Positions 1 to 7,070 of a stretch of DNA of 35,432 nucleotides are shown here, piece by piece; position 1 is the stretch's first letter; the number at the start of each line of letters is the position of its first letter. A program made the position numbers and the translations under genes. Source of the DNA: Bryobacteraceae bacterium (GTDB lineage Bacteria > Acidobacteriota > Terriglobia > Bryobacterales > Bryobacteraceae); contig JACZJQ010000166.1 in assembly GCA_014860455.1 (NCBI GenBank), forward strand, positions 1 through 35,432, written 5' to 3'. The notes under the pieces were generated by a model. The model saw only the letters and a list, made by a program, of their open reading frames with translations. It made no database searches and was not told the DNA's origin.

Positions 1-110
1 GTTCCATCCCAATCACGTCCATGGCGTGCCTCTCTTTCCATGGGGCCGCTTCCCAACACTCCGGCCCACGATCGACACCATCCCCGCCCCAACCAAATCA
101 AATCCACTGG

Positions 111-133
111 ATTTTCAATAAGTTATTGAAAAT
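111..133. repeat. Perfect AT-rich inverted repeat
   Basis: ATTTTCAATA (111-120) and TATTGAAAAT (124-133) are exact reverse complements around the 3-base loop AGT. A run of six T lies 8 bases downstream on the plus strand (142-147). It could be a weak terminator for a plus-strand gene left of the window, or a protein-binding dyad. The stem is purely seen in sequence; the role is not known. Confidence 0.6.
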
Positions 134-178
134 AAATGACATTTTTTATTTCATGCCTCGGTGACCCGCCCTCCAGAG

Positions 179-295
179 TTCGTTTCGTCAACCCCAGGCG
201 AGCCTGCCTCCAACCCCGAGGCCGCGACCGCAGGGAGCGGTAATTCCGGGACGGTAGTTCGCATCCGACTTCGTTTCGTCACCCCCGGCGAGCCT
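179..295. repeat. Short direct repeat, two copies
   Basis: Copy 1 (179-205) and copy 2 (270-295) both begin TTCGTTTCGTCA and both end GGCGAGCCT. They differ by one gap and one or two substitutions in the C-rich middle. The copies lie 91 bases apart in non-coding DNA. This may be a dispersed intergenic repeat of the genome; one window cannot show that. Confidence 0.5.
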
Positions 296-388
296 CGACG
301 CGTGAGCGGAAGGTGAATTGCTGAACGCCGCCCCCCGACGGAGGCGGCTCGCCGGACGCACCCGGTCGCTGCGCTTGCAGCCTCGAAA

Positions 389-1507
389 CTAGGAGCCCAG
401 GGCGGACTTGAGGGCTTTCAGCAGCAGTTCGACGTTCTCGGCTGATGAGCCATAGCCCATGGTTCCCATGCGGAAGACTTTTCCGGCCAGGGGTCCGAAG
501 CCGCCGGCGATTTCGATGGAGTAGTCGGCCATCAAGCGCTTGCGGATTTCGAGGTCGCTGGCGCCTTCGGGGACGCAGGGTGTGTTCAACGTCCAGAGGC
601 GGTGTTCGGGGGCGACGTGCATCTGGATGCCGAGTTGGGCGAGTCCGGCGACGAAGGCTTCGTGGTTCGATTTGTGGCGGGCGAAGCGGGCATCCAGGCC
701 CTCTTCGGCGACGATTTCAAGCGATTCGCGCAGGGCGTAGAACATCGAGATGGGCGCGGTGTGGTGGTAGCGGTGGGCGCTTTCGTAGTAGTCGAGCAGG
801 AGTTTCAGGTCGAGGTACCAGCTGGCCGGGGTGGTCTTGCGCTGGCGGAGCCATTCGAGGCCGCGCGGGGAGACGGTGATGGGGGCGAGTCCGGGCGGGC
901 AGCCGAGGGCTTTCTGGGTGCCGGAGTAGGCGACGTCGATGCCGGCGGCGTCCACATCGACGGGCATGCCGCCAAGGCTGGTGACGCAGTCCATGATGAC
1001 CAGGGCGCCGTGGGCGTGGGCGGCGCGGGCGATGCCGTGGCCGGACTGATAGGCGCCGGTGGAGGTTTCGGCCTGGACGAAGGCGACGACGGCGGGTTTC
1101 TCACGGGCGATGAACTCTTCGGCTTCGGCGTCGGTGAAGACCTCGCCCCAGGGTTTTTCGAGGCGGACAACCTCGGCGCGCTGGCGGGTGGCCATCTCGG
1201 TGAGACGGTCAGAAAAGTAGCCGTTGGCGAAGATGGCGGCCTTCGAGCCTGGCTCGATGAAGTTGACGACGGCGGCCTCCATGCCGGCGCTGCCTGTGCC
1301 GGAGATGACCATGGTGAAGTCGTTCTTCGTGCCGAAGCAGAGGTTCAGCAGGCCGCGGATCTCTTCGTTCACCTGGAAGAAGTAAGGGTCCAGGTGGCCG
1401 ACGATCGGCTGACGCATAGCTTCATAGACGCGCGGGTGGACGGGCGAGGGGCCGGGTCCGAAGAGGTGGCGCACAGGGGCTTGAAGCGAACAGGCTTGGT
1501 TGGACAT
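389..1507 (-). CDS. Class V aminotransferase (alanine/serine-glyoxylate type)
   Basis: A 372-residue cytoplasmic PLP enzyme of aminotransferase class V, closest in pattern to alanine-glyoxylate, serine-glyoxylate and serine-pyruvate aminotransferases. These move an amino group from alanine or serine to glyoxylate or pyruvate. The N-terminus has the family's [11 protein letters not shown] segment (17-27). SGTGSAG (69-75) fits the PLP phosphate site, Asp173 in the [11 protein letters not shown] segment should hold the pyridine nitrogen, and Lys199 in [12 protein letters not shown] is the expected Schiff-base lysine. Length is normal for the family. The ATG at 1507 gives a standard N-terminus. 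It is divergent from hrpB with only 47 bases between start codons, so the two promoters must overlap. Substrate choice cannot be read from sequence alone. Confidence 0.9.
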   Translation of the reverse strand: MSNQACSLQAPVRHLFGPGPSPVHPRVYEAMRQPIVGHLDPYFFQVNEEIRGLLNLCFGTKNDFTMVISGTGSAGMEAAVVNFIEPGSKAAIFANGYFSDRLTEMATRQRAEVVRLEKPWGEVFTDAEAEEFIAREKPAVVAFVQAETSTGAYQSGHGIARAAHAHGALVIMDCVTSLGGMPVDVDAAGIDVAYSGTQKALGCPPGLAPITVSPRGLEWLRQRKTTPASWYLDLKLLLDYYESAHRYHHTAPISMFYALRESLEIVAEEGLDARFARHKSNHEAFVAGLAQLGIQMHVAPEHRLWTLNTPCVPEGASDLEIRKRLMADYSIEIAGGFGPLAGKVFRMGTMGYGSSAENVELLLKALKSALGS

Positions 1508-1554
1508 CGCACCCAGTTTATCGCCTCCGGGCGTTTATTCTCAAAAGAGACACT

Positions 1555-3966
1555 TTGACGCCGCTTCCCATCGACACGCTGTTGCCCGAGATTGTCTCGA
1601 CGCTGAAGGAGTGGAACTGCGTCGTACTTGAGGCACCGCCGGGTGCGGGCAAAACGACGCGGGTGCCGGCGGCGCTGCTGGATGCGGGCTATGTCGAGAC
1701 GGTGGTGCTGGAGCCGCGGAGGATCGCCGCGCGGATGGCGGCCAGGCGGGTGTCGGCAGAGCGGGGCGAGACGGTGGGGCGTACGGTGGGGTACCAGGTG
1801 CGTTTGGAACAGGCGGCGTCGGAGGCGACGCGGCTGCGGTTTCTCACCGAAGGCGTGCTGACGAGGAGGCTGCTGGCGGATCCGTTGCTGAAGGGCGTGG
1901 AGTGCGTGGTGCTGGATGAGTTTCACGAACGGCACCTGGAGGGCGATCTGGCGCTGGCGCTGTTGAGGCGGTTGCAGGCCAGGAGGCCGGATTTGCGGCT
2001 GGTGGTGATGTCGGCGACGTTGCAGGGCGAAGCCTTGGCACGGCATATGGGCGGGTGCCCGGTGTTGAGAAGCGAGGGGAGGCTGTATCCGCTGGAGATT
2101 GGCTATACGCCGCATTCGACGGACCGGTTGGACGCGCAGGTGGCGGAGGCGGTGGCGGGGATCGTGAAGTCGGAGGCGTCGGGCGACGTGTTGGTCTTCC
2201 TGCCGGGGGCGGCGGAGATCAGGGCGTCGCAGCGGGCGCTGGAGGGTCTCGCCGCCCAGAAGGACCTGCTGGTTCTGCCGCTGCATGGGGACCTTTCACC
2301 GGAAGAGCAGGACAGGGCGGTGGAGCCGGCATCGAGGCGGAAGGTGATCCTGTCGACCAATGTGGCCGAGAGTTCGATCACGATTGAGGGCGTTCGGGCG
2401 GTGGTCGATTCGGGGCTGGCGCGGGTGGCGTCGGATTCGGCGTATAGCGGGTTGCAGAGGGTGGAGGTGGGCAGGATCAGCAGGGCGTCGGCGACACAGC
2501 GGGCCGGGCGCGCGGGGAGGACGGGTCCGGGCAAGGTAGTTCGGCTGTATCCAGAGGCGGATTTCCTGCGGCGTCCGGAGTATGACACGCCTGAGATTTT
2601 GAGGCGGGAGTTGTCGGGGCTGGTGCTGGATCTGGCGGCTTCGGGGGTGGATGATCCGTTGAAGCTGGAATGGCTGGACGGGCCGCCGGAGGCTGCGTTG
2701 AATGCCGCGCGGGCGTTGCTGGAGAGGTTGGGGGCGGTGGACGCGGCGGGTCGGGTGACGAGGGATGGACGGCGAATGGCCGGGCTGCCGTTGCATCCGA
2801 GGTTGGCGAAACTGGCGGTTGCGGCCGAGGCGCGGGGCGCGGGCGATGCGGGCGTGGCGGCGGCAGCGGCGTTGAGCGCGGGGGCGCGGTTGACGGGCGC
2901 GCCGGCGCATCCGTCGCCGTCGGATTTGTTGCTGCTCATCGAAACGGGGATGACTTCGTACGCACGACGGTTGGAGCAGCAATTGAGGCGGATGGCGAGG
3001 CCGAGGACATCGGGCGGAGGGGACGAGGCGTTTCAAAAAGCCGTGCTGGAGGCGTTTCCTGACAGGGTGGCGCGGGTGTCGGGTGGAGGGTCGTACAGAC
3101 TGGCTGGGGGCGGATCGGCGCAACTGGCGCGGGACAGCGCGCAGGCAGGGCGCAAGTTGATCGTGGCGATCGAGGTTGAAGAGCGGCGGGATGCGGGCGC
3201 ACCGTTGATCCGGCTGGCGAGCGCGGTGGAGCCGGAGTGGCTGCTGGAGCTGTTTCCGGAGCGGGTGGAGGCGGCGTCGGAGGCGCGGTGGAACCGGGAG
3301 GCGGAGAGGGTGGAGCAGATTGATCTGCTGCTCTATGACGGGCTGCCGATTGATGAGTCGCGGTCGCACAAGGTGGATTCGGATGAGGCGACGGCACTGC
3401 TGGCGATGAAGGCGATCGAGACGGGGCTGCATCGGATCTGCGACGCCGAGGCGTTTGAGGCCTTCAGGCAAAGGCTGGCGTTCGCGGCGGAGCATTCGGA
3501 TCTGAGGCCAGTCGATGACGAGCGGTTGCGGGAGGCCGTTGAGGGGCTGGCGCGGGGGTTGAGGTCGATGGACGAGTTGAAGGAGCGGGCGTCGGAGGGC
3601 GGGTTGGAGCAGGCTGTGGTGGGCGCGATGGGTCCGGAGGCGAAGAGGACGTTGGACAAACTGGCGCCGGAGCGGATCCGGCTGGCGTCGGGGCGGATGG
3701 CGCGGGTGAGCTATGCGGAAGGGCAGACGCCGTGGGTCGAGTCGCGCTTGCAGGATTTCTTCGGGATGAAGGAGACGCCGGCGGTGGCGGGTGGGCGAGT
3801 CCGCTTGGTGGTGCATCTGCTGGCGCCGAGCTATCGGCCGGTGCAGGTGACGTCGGATTTGGAGGGATTCTGGGAGCGGCACTATCCGGCGATCCGGAAG
3901 GAGTTGATGCGGAGGTATCCCAAGCATAAGTGGCCAGAGAACCCATACACTTTGAGTCAGGTATGA
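1555..3966 (+). CDS. hrpB: ATP-dependent helicase HrpB
   Basis: An 803-residue DEAH/DExH superfamily 2 helicase of the HrpB family, close to the usual length of about 800-850. Visible motifs in order: Walker A GAGKTT (30-35), DEFH box (121-124) followed by ERHLEGDLALAL, SAT motif (153-155), and motif VI QRAGRAGRTGPG starting at 315. The C-terminal half carries the long HrpB-specific region. The start is TTG, giving MTPLPIDTLLPEI, which matches the normal HrpB N-terminus; no strong ribosome site precedes it. HrpB is a widespread RNA helicase with poorly defined cellular role. The last codons overlap the ATG of the next gene by 4 bases (ATGA), so the two are probably co-translated. Its strong GC3 bias produces long antisense frames, which are not genes. 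Confidence 0.93.
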   Translation: MTPLPIDTLLPEIVSTLKEWNCVVLEAPPGAGKTTRVPAALLDAGYVETVVLEPRRIAARMAARRVSAERGETVGRTVGYQVRLEQAASEATRLRFLTEGVLTRRLLADPLLKGVECVVLDEFHERHLEGDLALALLRRLQARRPDLRLVVMSATLQGEALARHMGGCPVLRSEGRLYPLEIGYTPHSTDRLDAQVAEAVAGIVKSEASGDVLVFLPGAAEIRASQRALEGLAAQKDLLVLPLHGDLSPEEQDRAVEPASRRKVILSTNVAESSITIEGVRAVVDSGLARVASDSAYSGLQRVEVGRISRASATQRAGRAGRTGPGKVVRLYPEADFLRRPEYDTPEILRRELSGLVLDLAASGVDDPLKLEWLDGPPEAALNAARALLERLGAVDAAGRVTRDGRRMAGLPLHPRLAKLAVAAEARGAGDAGVAAAAALSAGARLTGAPAHPSPSDLLLLIETGMTSYARRLEQQLRRMARPRTSGGGDEAFQKAVLEAFPDRVARVSGGGSYRLAGGGSAQLARDSAQAGRKLIVAIEVEERRDAGAPLIRLASAVEPEWLLELFPERVEAASEARWNREAERVEQIDLLLYDGLPIDESRSHKVDSDEATALLAMKAIETGLHRICDAEAFEAFRQRLAFAAEHSDLRPVDDERLREAVEGLARGLRSMDELKERASEGGLEQAVVGAMGPEAKRTLDKLAPERIRLASGRMARVSYAEGQTPWVESRLQDFFGMKETPAVAGGRVRLVVHLLAPSYRPVQVTSDLEGFWERHYPAIRKELMRRYPKHKWPENPYTLSQV

Positions 3967-5135
3967 AGTACTCGCTTTTGTTGATGACAGCCGGGCTGGC
4001 CCTGGCCCAGACGCCGAGAGGGACTTGGGACGCGATGGTGATGGCGGAGGATCGCGAGATCGGGTTCCAGATGAAGTTCGAGACGCGGGCGGGCAAGCTG
4101 CAGGCGGCGGTGATGGACGGAGACAGGCCGATCTGGTCGACGTCGGCGGTGTTCACGCAGGGCAAGTTGACGGTGAAGTGGGATTTCTATGCGGGGTCGC
4201 TGGTAGCGGCGATGCAGGGCGGTGAGTTGAAGGGGACCTATACGCGGCGGACACGGCGGGGACCTGTCAGCAGGGCGTTTTCGGCGCGTCCGGCGGTTGC
4301 GGGCAAGACGGGTGCGGCGGCGAAGTCGGCATTCGACGGCGACTGGGTGCTGACGCCGGATGGCGGCGGGGCCGGGATGAAGGCGCGGTTCTGGATGGCG
4401 GGGGGCAAGCTGACGGGCACGGTGCTGCGGATCGACGGCGACTTCGGAACGATGGCCGGAGAAACCGACGGGAACAGGGCGACGCTGACGCATTTCGACC
4501 TGGTGCGGGCGACGCAGGTGACGCTTGCCCTGGATGACGCGGGCAAGTTGACTGGGACGATTGACGGGAAGACGAAGTTTACGGGTTTGCGCGAAGGGGC
4601 GTCGATGCCGGATCCGAGCACGGTGACGCGGGTGAGGGATGCGAACGAACCGTTCACGTTCACGGCGCGGGACCTGGCGGGCAAGCCGGTGACCCTGGCC
4701 GATGGACGGTTCAAGGGCGAGGCGGTGTTGATCACGATCATGGGCAGCTGGTGCCCGAACTGTCATGATGAATCGCCCTTCCTCACGGAACTCTATAAGA
4801 AATATGGCCCGTCTGGGTTTGAGGTAGTGGCACTGGCGTTTGAGTACACCGGCGATGCGGCGGTGGACGTGCCGCAGATTCAGGCGTTCAACCGGCGCCA
4901 CAACGTTCCGTATCTGACGCTGCTGGCCGGGTCGACCGAAGACGGGCAGGTGCAGAAGGCGATGCCGCAACTGGTGAACTTCAGCGCGTTTCCGACGTCG
5001 ATCGTGGTGGACCGGGCTCACCGGGTGGTGGCGATCCATGCCGGATTTGCCGGGCCAGCGACGGGCAGCCTGCATACCGAGTTGAAGGCCAAGATGACGG
5101 CCGAGGTGGAGCAGGCGCTCGCCCGAGGCAGGTAG
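3963..5135 (+). CDS. Secreted thioredoxin-fold (TlpA/AhpC-like) protein
   Basis: A 390-residue exported protein. I start it at the ATG at 3963, inside the hrpB stop (ATGA overlap), because this gives a clean signal peptide, MKYSLLLMTAGLALA, with cleavage before QTPRG. An in-frame start further upstream would spoil it. Residues of about 18-100 and 115-215 look like two related beta-rich repeats (see findings). From about 230 a thioredoxin/TlpA-like domain follows, with the redox motif WCPNC (Cys264 and Cys267), then a long FEVVALAFEYTGD strand-helix region typical of TlpA/AhpC-TSA proteins. Likely role: periplasmic thiol-disulfide exchange or thiol-dependent peroxide reduction; the partner is unknown. 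Coupling to hrpB is positional and need not mean shared function. Confidence 0.82.
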   Translation: MKYSLLLMTAGLALAQTPRGTWDAMVMAEDREIGFQMKFETRAGKLQAAVMDGDRPIWSTSAVFTQGKLTVKWDFYAGSLVAAMQGGELKGTYTRRTRRGPVSRAFSARPAVAGKTGAAAKSAFDGDWVLTPDGGGAGMKARFWMAGGKLTGTVLRIDGDFGTMAGETDGNRATLTHFDLVRATQVTLALDDAGKLTGTIDGKTKFTGLREGASMPDPSTVTRVRDANEPFTFTARDLAGKPVTLADGRFKGEAVLITIMGSWCPNCHDESPFLTELYKKYGPSGFEVVALAFEYTGDAAVDVPQIQAFNRRHNVPYLTLLAGSTEDGQVQKAMPQLVNFSAFPTSIVVDRAHRVVAIHAGFAGPATGSLHTELKAKMTAEVEQALARGR

Positions 5136-5211
5136 CCCGGTCAGAGATGGTTGCTGGACTGTCAAGTCATTAGAAAATAAGGATTTTTTCTCCGGAAGCA
5201 AATCTCTTGGG

Positions 5212-5260
5212 GCTAGGGGTTACACCCTAGCTCTCCGCCCGGTCTGTTGTCTTCCGGGCG
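5212..5260 (+). other. Twin hairpins
   Basis: Stem 1 is GCTAGGG (5212-5218) with CCCTAGC (5225-5231), loop of 6. Stem 2 is CGCCCGG (5236-5242) with CCGGGCG (5254-5260), loop of 11. Both stems are perfect and only 4 bases apart. There is no U-run after either, so they are not a classic intrinsic terminator, but they sit where a terminator for the hrpB/thioredoxin transcript would be expected. Confidence 0.5.
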
Positions 5261-5286
5261 AATCTTAAGCTGGATTCAGAAAAGCC

Positions 5287-5314
5287 TTGAATTCGCCGCC
5301 CGGAGGATTAGAAT
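5287..5314 (+). promoter_or_regulatory. Sigma70-type promoter for the 48-residue protein
   Basis: TTGAAT (5287-5292), 16-base spacer, TAGAAT (5309-5314). Both boxes match 5 of 6 (-10) and 4 of 6 or better (-35) of the consensus. Transcription would begin near 5321, leaving about 55 bases before the ATG at 5376. Confidence 0.6.
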
Positions 5315-5375
5315 AGGGTTGCTCGATCTTAATCAACACGGCATCAAAATTTACTACCGACGGGAGGCCGGTTCT

Positions 5376-5522
5376 ATGTTTGAATCTCTCGACGATCGAA
5401 TGAAGCATGACGACCAGGAGGTCACCACTACCCGTGAGCGGCTGTTGAAGTGGGTTGTGGTCGGTGTGATCTCGGTGATTGTGTTTGGCGGGCTTTGGAT
5501 GGGCGTGCAGATGATGGAGTAG
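5376..5522 (+). CDS. Small single-pass membrane protein
   Basis: A 48-residue protein of unknown function. The ATG at 5376 is chosen because a GGGAGG ribosome site lies 8 bases upstream; the reading frame is open further upstream (from 5247), but that part overlaps the promoter and hairpins. The N-terminal half is charged and acidic (SLDDRMKHDDQE), ending in TTTRERLLKW. Residues of about 27-45 form one hydrophobic helix (VVVGVISVIVFGGLWMGV), followed by QMME. Positive residues before the helix suggest the N-terminus is cytoplasmic. It has its own promoter, so it is a real stand-alone gene rather than the tail of an operon. I recognise no family. Confidence 0.7.
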   Translation: MFESLDDRMKHDDQEVTTTRERLLKWVVVGVISVIVFGGLWMGVQMME

Positions 5523-5564
5523 GCCGGCTCATCCTGGCGCCGCCGACAGGAATCTGAGCCGGCC
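5522..5564 (+). terminator. Long GC hairpin after the small gene
   Basis: GGCCGGCTCA (5522-5531) pairs perfectly with TGAGCCGGCC (5555-5564) across a 23-base loop, starting inside the stop codon of the small membrane gene. There is no U-tract, so an intrinsic terminator is only one reading; it may instead protect the 3' end of the mRNA. The rest of 5565-5778 shows nothing I can name. Confidence 0.4.
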
Positions 5565-5778
5565 GGGTGATCTCGCCGCCCGACGCAGGGTCAGTTTCCG
5601 AGACGGGCTGGAGCCGGGAACGGCGGATCGCTCCCTTGACCCCGAACCAAGGCGAGAGAGTTCGAAGAGGTTGGGAGGCTGGGTCCGCGTTCCCGGCTCT
5701 CTTTGCAGGTACGCGCAGACAGCGAAGGGCTTGGTCCGCCGGGAGGCGAATCAAGCCCTTTTCAATCGGTGGAAGGCT

Positions 5779-6276
5779 TTACTGGTGGTAGTTGCCGGCG
5801 GGCGCGAGGTCGGCGGGTCCGAGCTGCGCCATGACGAGTTTCACCTTGCGGCCGTACTGGGGCCTGGGGTTGTAAGTCTTCAGTTTCCGGTCGAGCGACT
5901 TACCCTTGTAGAAGGGCGATTGGGCGAGCCGCGAGGCGACTAGGTGGATCCCCTCCTGATGGGTATTGAAGCGGACGTCGCAGTTGTCCCAACCGAACAT
6001 ATTGTTGTTACGGGCTTCCTTGCCGCCGGTGCTTTCGATCATGGAAAGCGAGGGCAGCAGGCGCCAGTCGAGGTTATGTCGATCGGCGGCCAGGAGGAAG
6101 TCCTCGGCATATTGATGGGCCGGGCAGTCCCTCTCGATGAAGTACTGCCTGATTCGGATCAGCCTCGGGTCGGTGGAGACTGCCGGCTTGATCGGGGGCG
6201 ACACGGGGTCGGCCTGGCCCGAGAAAGCGGCCAGTCCTGCCACCAGGACTAAGCCTCTCGAAATCATTCTGGTCAA
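5779..6276 (-). CDS. Exported lysozyme-fold (glucosaminidase/transglycosylase-like) protein
   Basis: A 165-residue exported protein. I choose the TTG at 6276 because AGGAG lies 8 bases upstream; the in-frame ATG at 6267 is 17 bases from it. Either gives the signal peptide MISRGLVLVAGLAAFSG. The core, LLAADRHNLDWRLLPSLSMIESTGGK followed by NNNMFGW, resembles lysozyme-fold muralytic domains (glucosaminidase/SLT): a catalytic-type Glu in 'MIES', then a 'NMFGW' turn. The segment around HQEGIHLVASRLAQSPFY then KSLDRKLKTYNP fits the rest of the small domain. It likely trims or cuts peptidoglycan. There is no anchoring or LysM domain. Exact family is unresolved. Longer readings of the frame upstream of 6276 are low-complexity and unlikely to be translated. 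Confidence 0.68.
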   Translation of the reverse strand: MTRMISRGLVLVAGLAAFSGQADPVSPPIKPAVSTDPRLIRIRQYFIERDCPAHQYAEDFLLAADRHNLDWRLLPSLSMIESTGGKEARNNNMFGWDNCDVRFNTHQEGIHLVASRLAQSPFYKGKSLDRKLKTYNPRPQYGRKVKLVMAQLGPADLAPAGNYHQ

Positions 6277-6338
6277 TCGCAAAGCTCCTGTTGTGAAGTT
6301 CAAAATGGGTTGTGTTGATAATGCCTGTATTGGGGATC

Positions 6339-6484
6339 GCCTGACGTAGGCGTTGGGGCTCAAGTTCGAGCCGGCGGGCGGGGCTGACTTATTGCGCCGC
6401 CTGCCGTTGCGTGGTGCCGTGAGGCCGCCCAGATGGCGCTTGCGAGGCCATATGCATTGTTTAATGATACCATAAGTATGACAA
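6339..6484 (-). promoter_or_regulatory. Possible promoter and structured leader of the lysozyme-fold gene
   Basis: On the minus strand TTGTCA (6484-6479) is followed by TATGGTATCAT, which includes an extended -10 (TGG plus TATCAT at 6469-6464). The -35 spacing is only 9, so the extended -10 would have to act alone. The leader to 6276 would be about 180 bases. It contains two adjacent small hairpins, GGCTC/GAGCC (6356-6372 region) and CGCCT/AGGCG (6339-6353). No known riboswitch was recognised. Confidence 0.3.
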
Positions 6485-6625
6485 ATTGTTCTACCTGGAA
6501 GTCTCCTGTTTTCAACAGATATACAGCGGCACAATCGGATCTGAAATTCGGATGGGCTGAAACGGAGGCAATCCGGCCTGGGGCGGCAGGGGCGAATGAG
6601 GCGGGGCATGGAAGGGGGGCGCGGA

Positions 6626-6653
6626 TTGTGATACCGTGATAGGTTCTTATAGC
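6626..6653 (+). promoter_or_regulatory. Possible promoter for the BMC shell gene
   Basis: TTGTGA (6626-6631), 16-base spacer, TATAGC (6648-6653); each box matches 4 of 6. A 5-base hairpin ATCCG/CGGAT (6659-6672) comes next, then AGGAGG (6676-6681) and the ATG at 6686. The AGGAGG is strong although only 4 bases from the start codon. Confidence 0.35.
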
Positions 6654-6685
6654 TACGCATCCGCAAGCGGATACTAGGAGGTTGG

Positions 6686-6970
6686 ATGGAAGCCCTCGGA
6701 ATGATCGAAACCAAAGGACTGATTGGCGCGATTGAAGCCGCCGACGCCATGGTGAAGACGGCGAATGTGACGCTGACCGGCCGCGAGTACGTGGGCGCGG
6801 CCTATGTGATTGTCACGGTTCGCGGCGATGTCGGAGCGGTGAAAGCCGCCACCGATGCTGGCGCGGCCGCGGCGCGGCGGGTGGGCGAGTTGATTGCCGT
6901 TCACGTGATCCCGAACCCTGCCGACGAACTGGAGAAAGCGCTGCCCGGCGCGAAGAAGAACGATAAGTAG
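6686..6970 (+). CDS. Bacterial microcompartment shell protein, BMC-H type
   Basis: A 94-residue single-BMC-domain protein of the PduA/EutM/CcmK group, which forms hexamers that tile microcompartment facets. Visible signature: [22 protein letters not shown] (1-22), KTANV (24-28) and [13 protein letters not shown] (43-55), the standard shell-protein core. The pore loop, where PduA has Gly-Ser-Gly, reads Gly-Ala-Ala (37-39), so the central pore is less polar than in PduA. The C-terminal tail ([19 protein letters not shown]) is short and charged. Start ATG with a strong AGGAGG. It lies 100 bases before an acylating aldehyde dehydrogenase, the usual core enzyme of such compartments. No pentamer or trimer shell gene is present in the window. 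Confidence 0.93.
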   Translation: MEALGMIETKGLIGAIEAADAMVKTANVTLTGREYVGAAYVIVTVRGDVGAVKAATDAGAAAARRVGELIAVHVIPNPADELEKALPGAKKNDK

Positions 6971-6995
6971 TCCTCTCCCGGACACCCGTTGCCGG

Positions 6996-7019
6996 CCGCT
7001 CCTGTTGTCGAGGGAGCGG
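6996..7019 (+). other. Hairpin between shell and dehydrogenase genes
   Basis: CCGCTCC (6996-7002) pairs perfectly with GGAGCGG (7013-7019), loop of 10, no U-tract. It might give the abundant shell protein a more stable mRNA segment than the downstream enzyme; that is inference. Confidence 0.4.
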
Positions 7020-7023
7020 AATA

Positions 7024-7059
7024 CCCGCGTGGAACAGGGAGCCCGCGTGGAACAGGGAG
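7024..7059 (+). repeat. Perfect 18-base tandem duplication with ribosome site
   Basis: The 18-mer CCCGCGTGGAACAGGGAG occurs twice head to tail (7024-7041 and 7042-7059) just before the dehydrogenase start at 7071. Each copy contains AGGGAG, so the ribosome site itself is duplicated; the nearer copy is about 11 bases from the ATG. Confidence 0.85.
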
Positions 7060-7070
7060 AATGATGCCGT

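Larger units (their letters stand above)
1..388. other. Gene-free left edge
   Basis: No reading frame here looks coding on either strand. The stretch lies downstream of the minus-strand aminotransferase. It holds an AT-rich perfect palindrome (111-133) and two copies of a 26-27 base motif (179-205 and 270-295), listed separately. The AT-rich island around 110-152 stands out sharply from the GC-rich surroundings. Confidence 0.7.
5136..5375 (+). other. Intergenic leader of the small membrane gene
   Basis: No gene is seen. The stretch contains two consecutive hairpins (5212-5260), then a good sigma70-type promoter (5287-5314) and a 55-base leader ending in a GGGAGG ribosome site at 5362-5367. 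Confidence 0.6.

Noticed and set aside
142-152. T-run as an intrinsic terminator for the aminotransferase
   Set aside because: It is on the wrong side of the palindrome for the minus-strand gene; it could only serve a plus-strand gene left of the window.
602-1558. 318-codon plus-strand frame opposite the aminotransferase
   Set aside because: Gly/Val/Asp-rich antisense shadow of a gene with intact PLP-enzyme motifs.
2296-3927. 543-codon minus-strand frame opposite hrpB
   Set aside because: It is antisense to hrpB, rich in Arg, Pro, His and Gln, with no motif; a shadow of strong GC3 bias in a clearly real gene.
3957-5201. 414-codon minus-strand frame opposite the thioredoxin-like gene
   Set aside because: Arg/His-rich shadow; the plus-strand gene has a signal peptide and a WCPNC motif.
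6277-6750. Upstream extension of the lysozyme-fold gene to 6750
   Set aside because: The extension is low-complexity, crosses an AT-rich promoter-like stretch and would bury the signal peptide.
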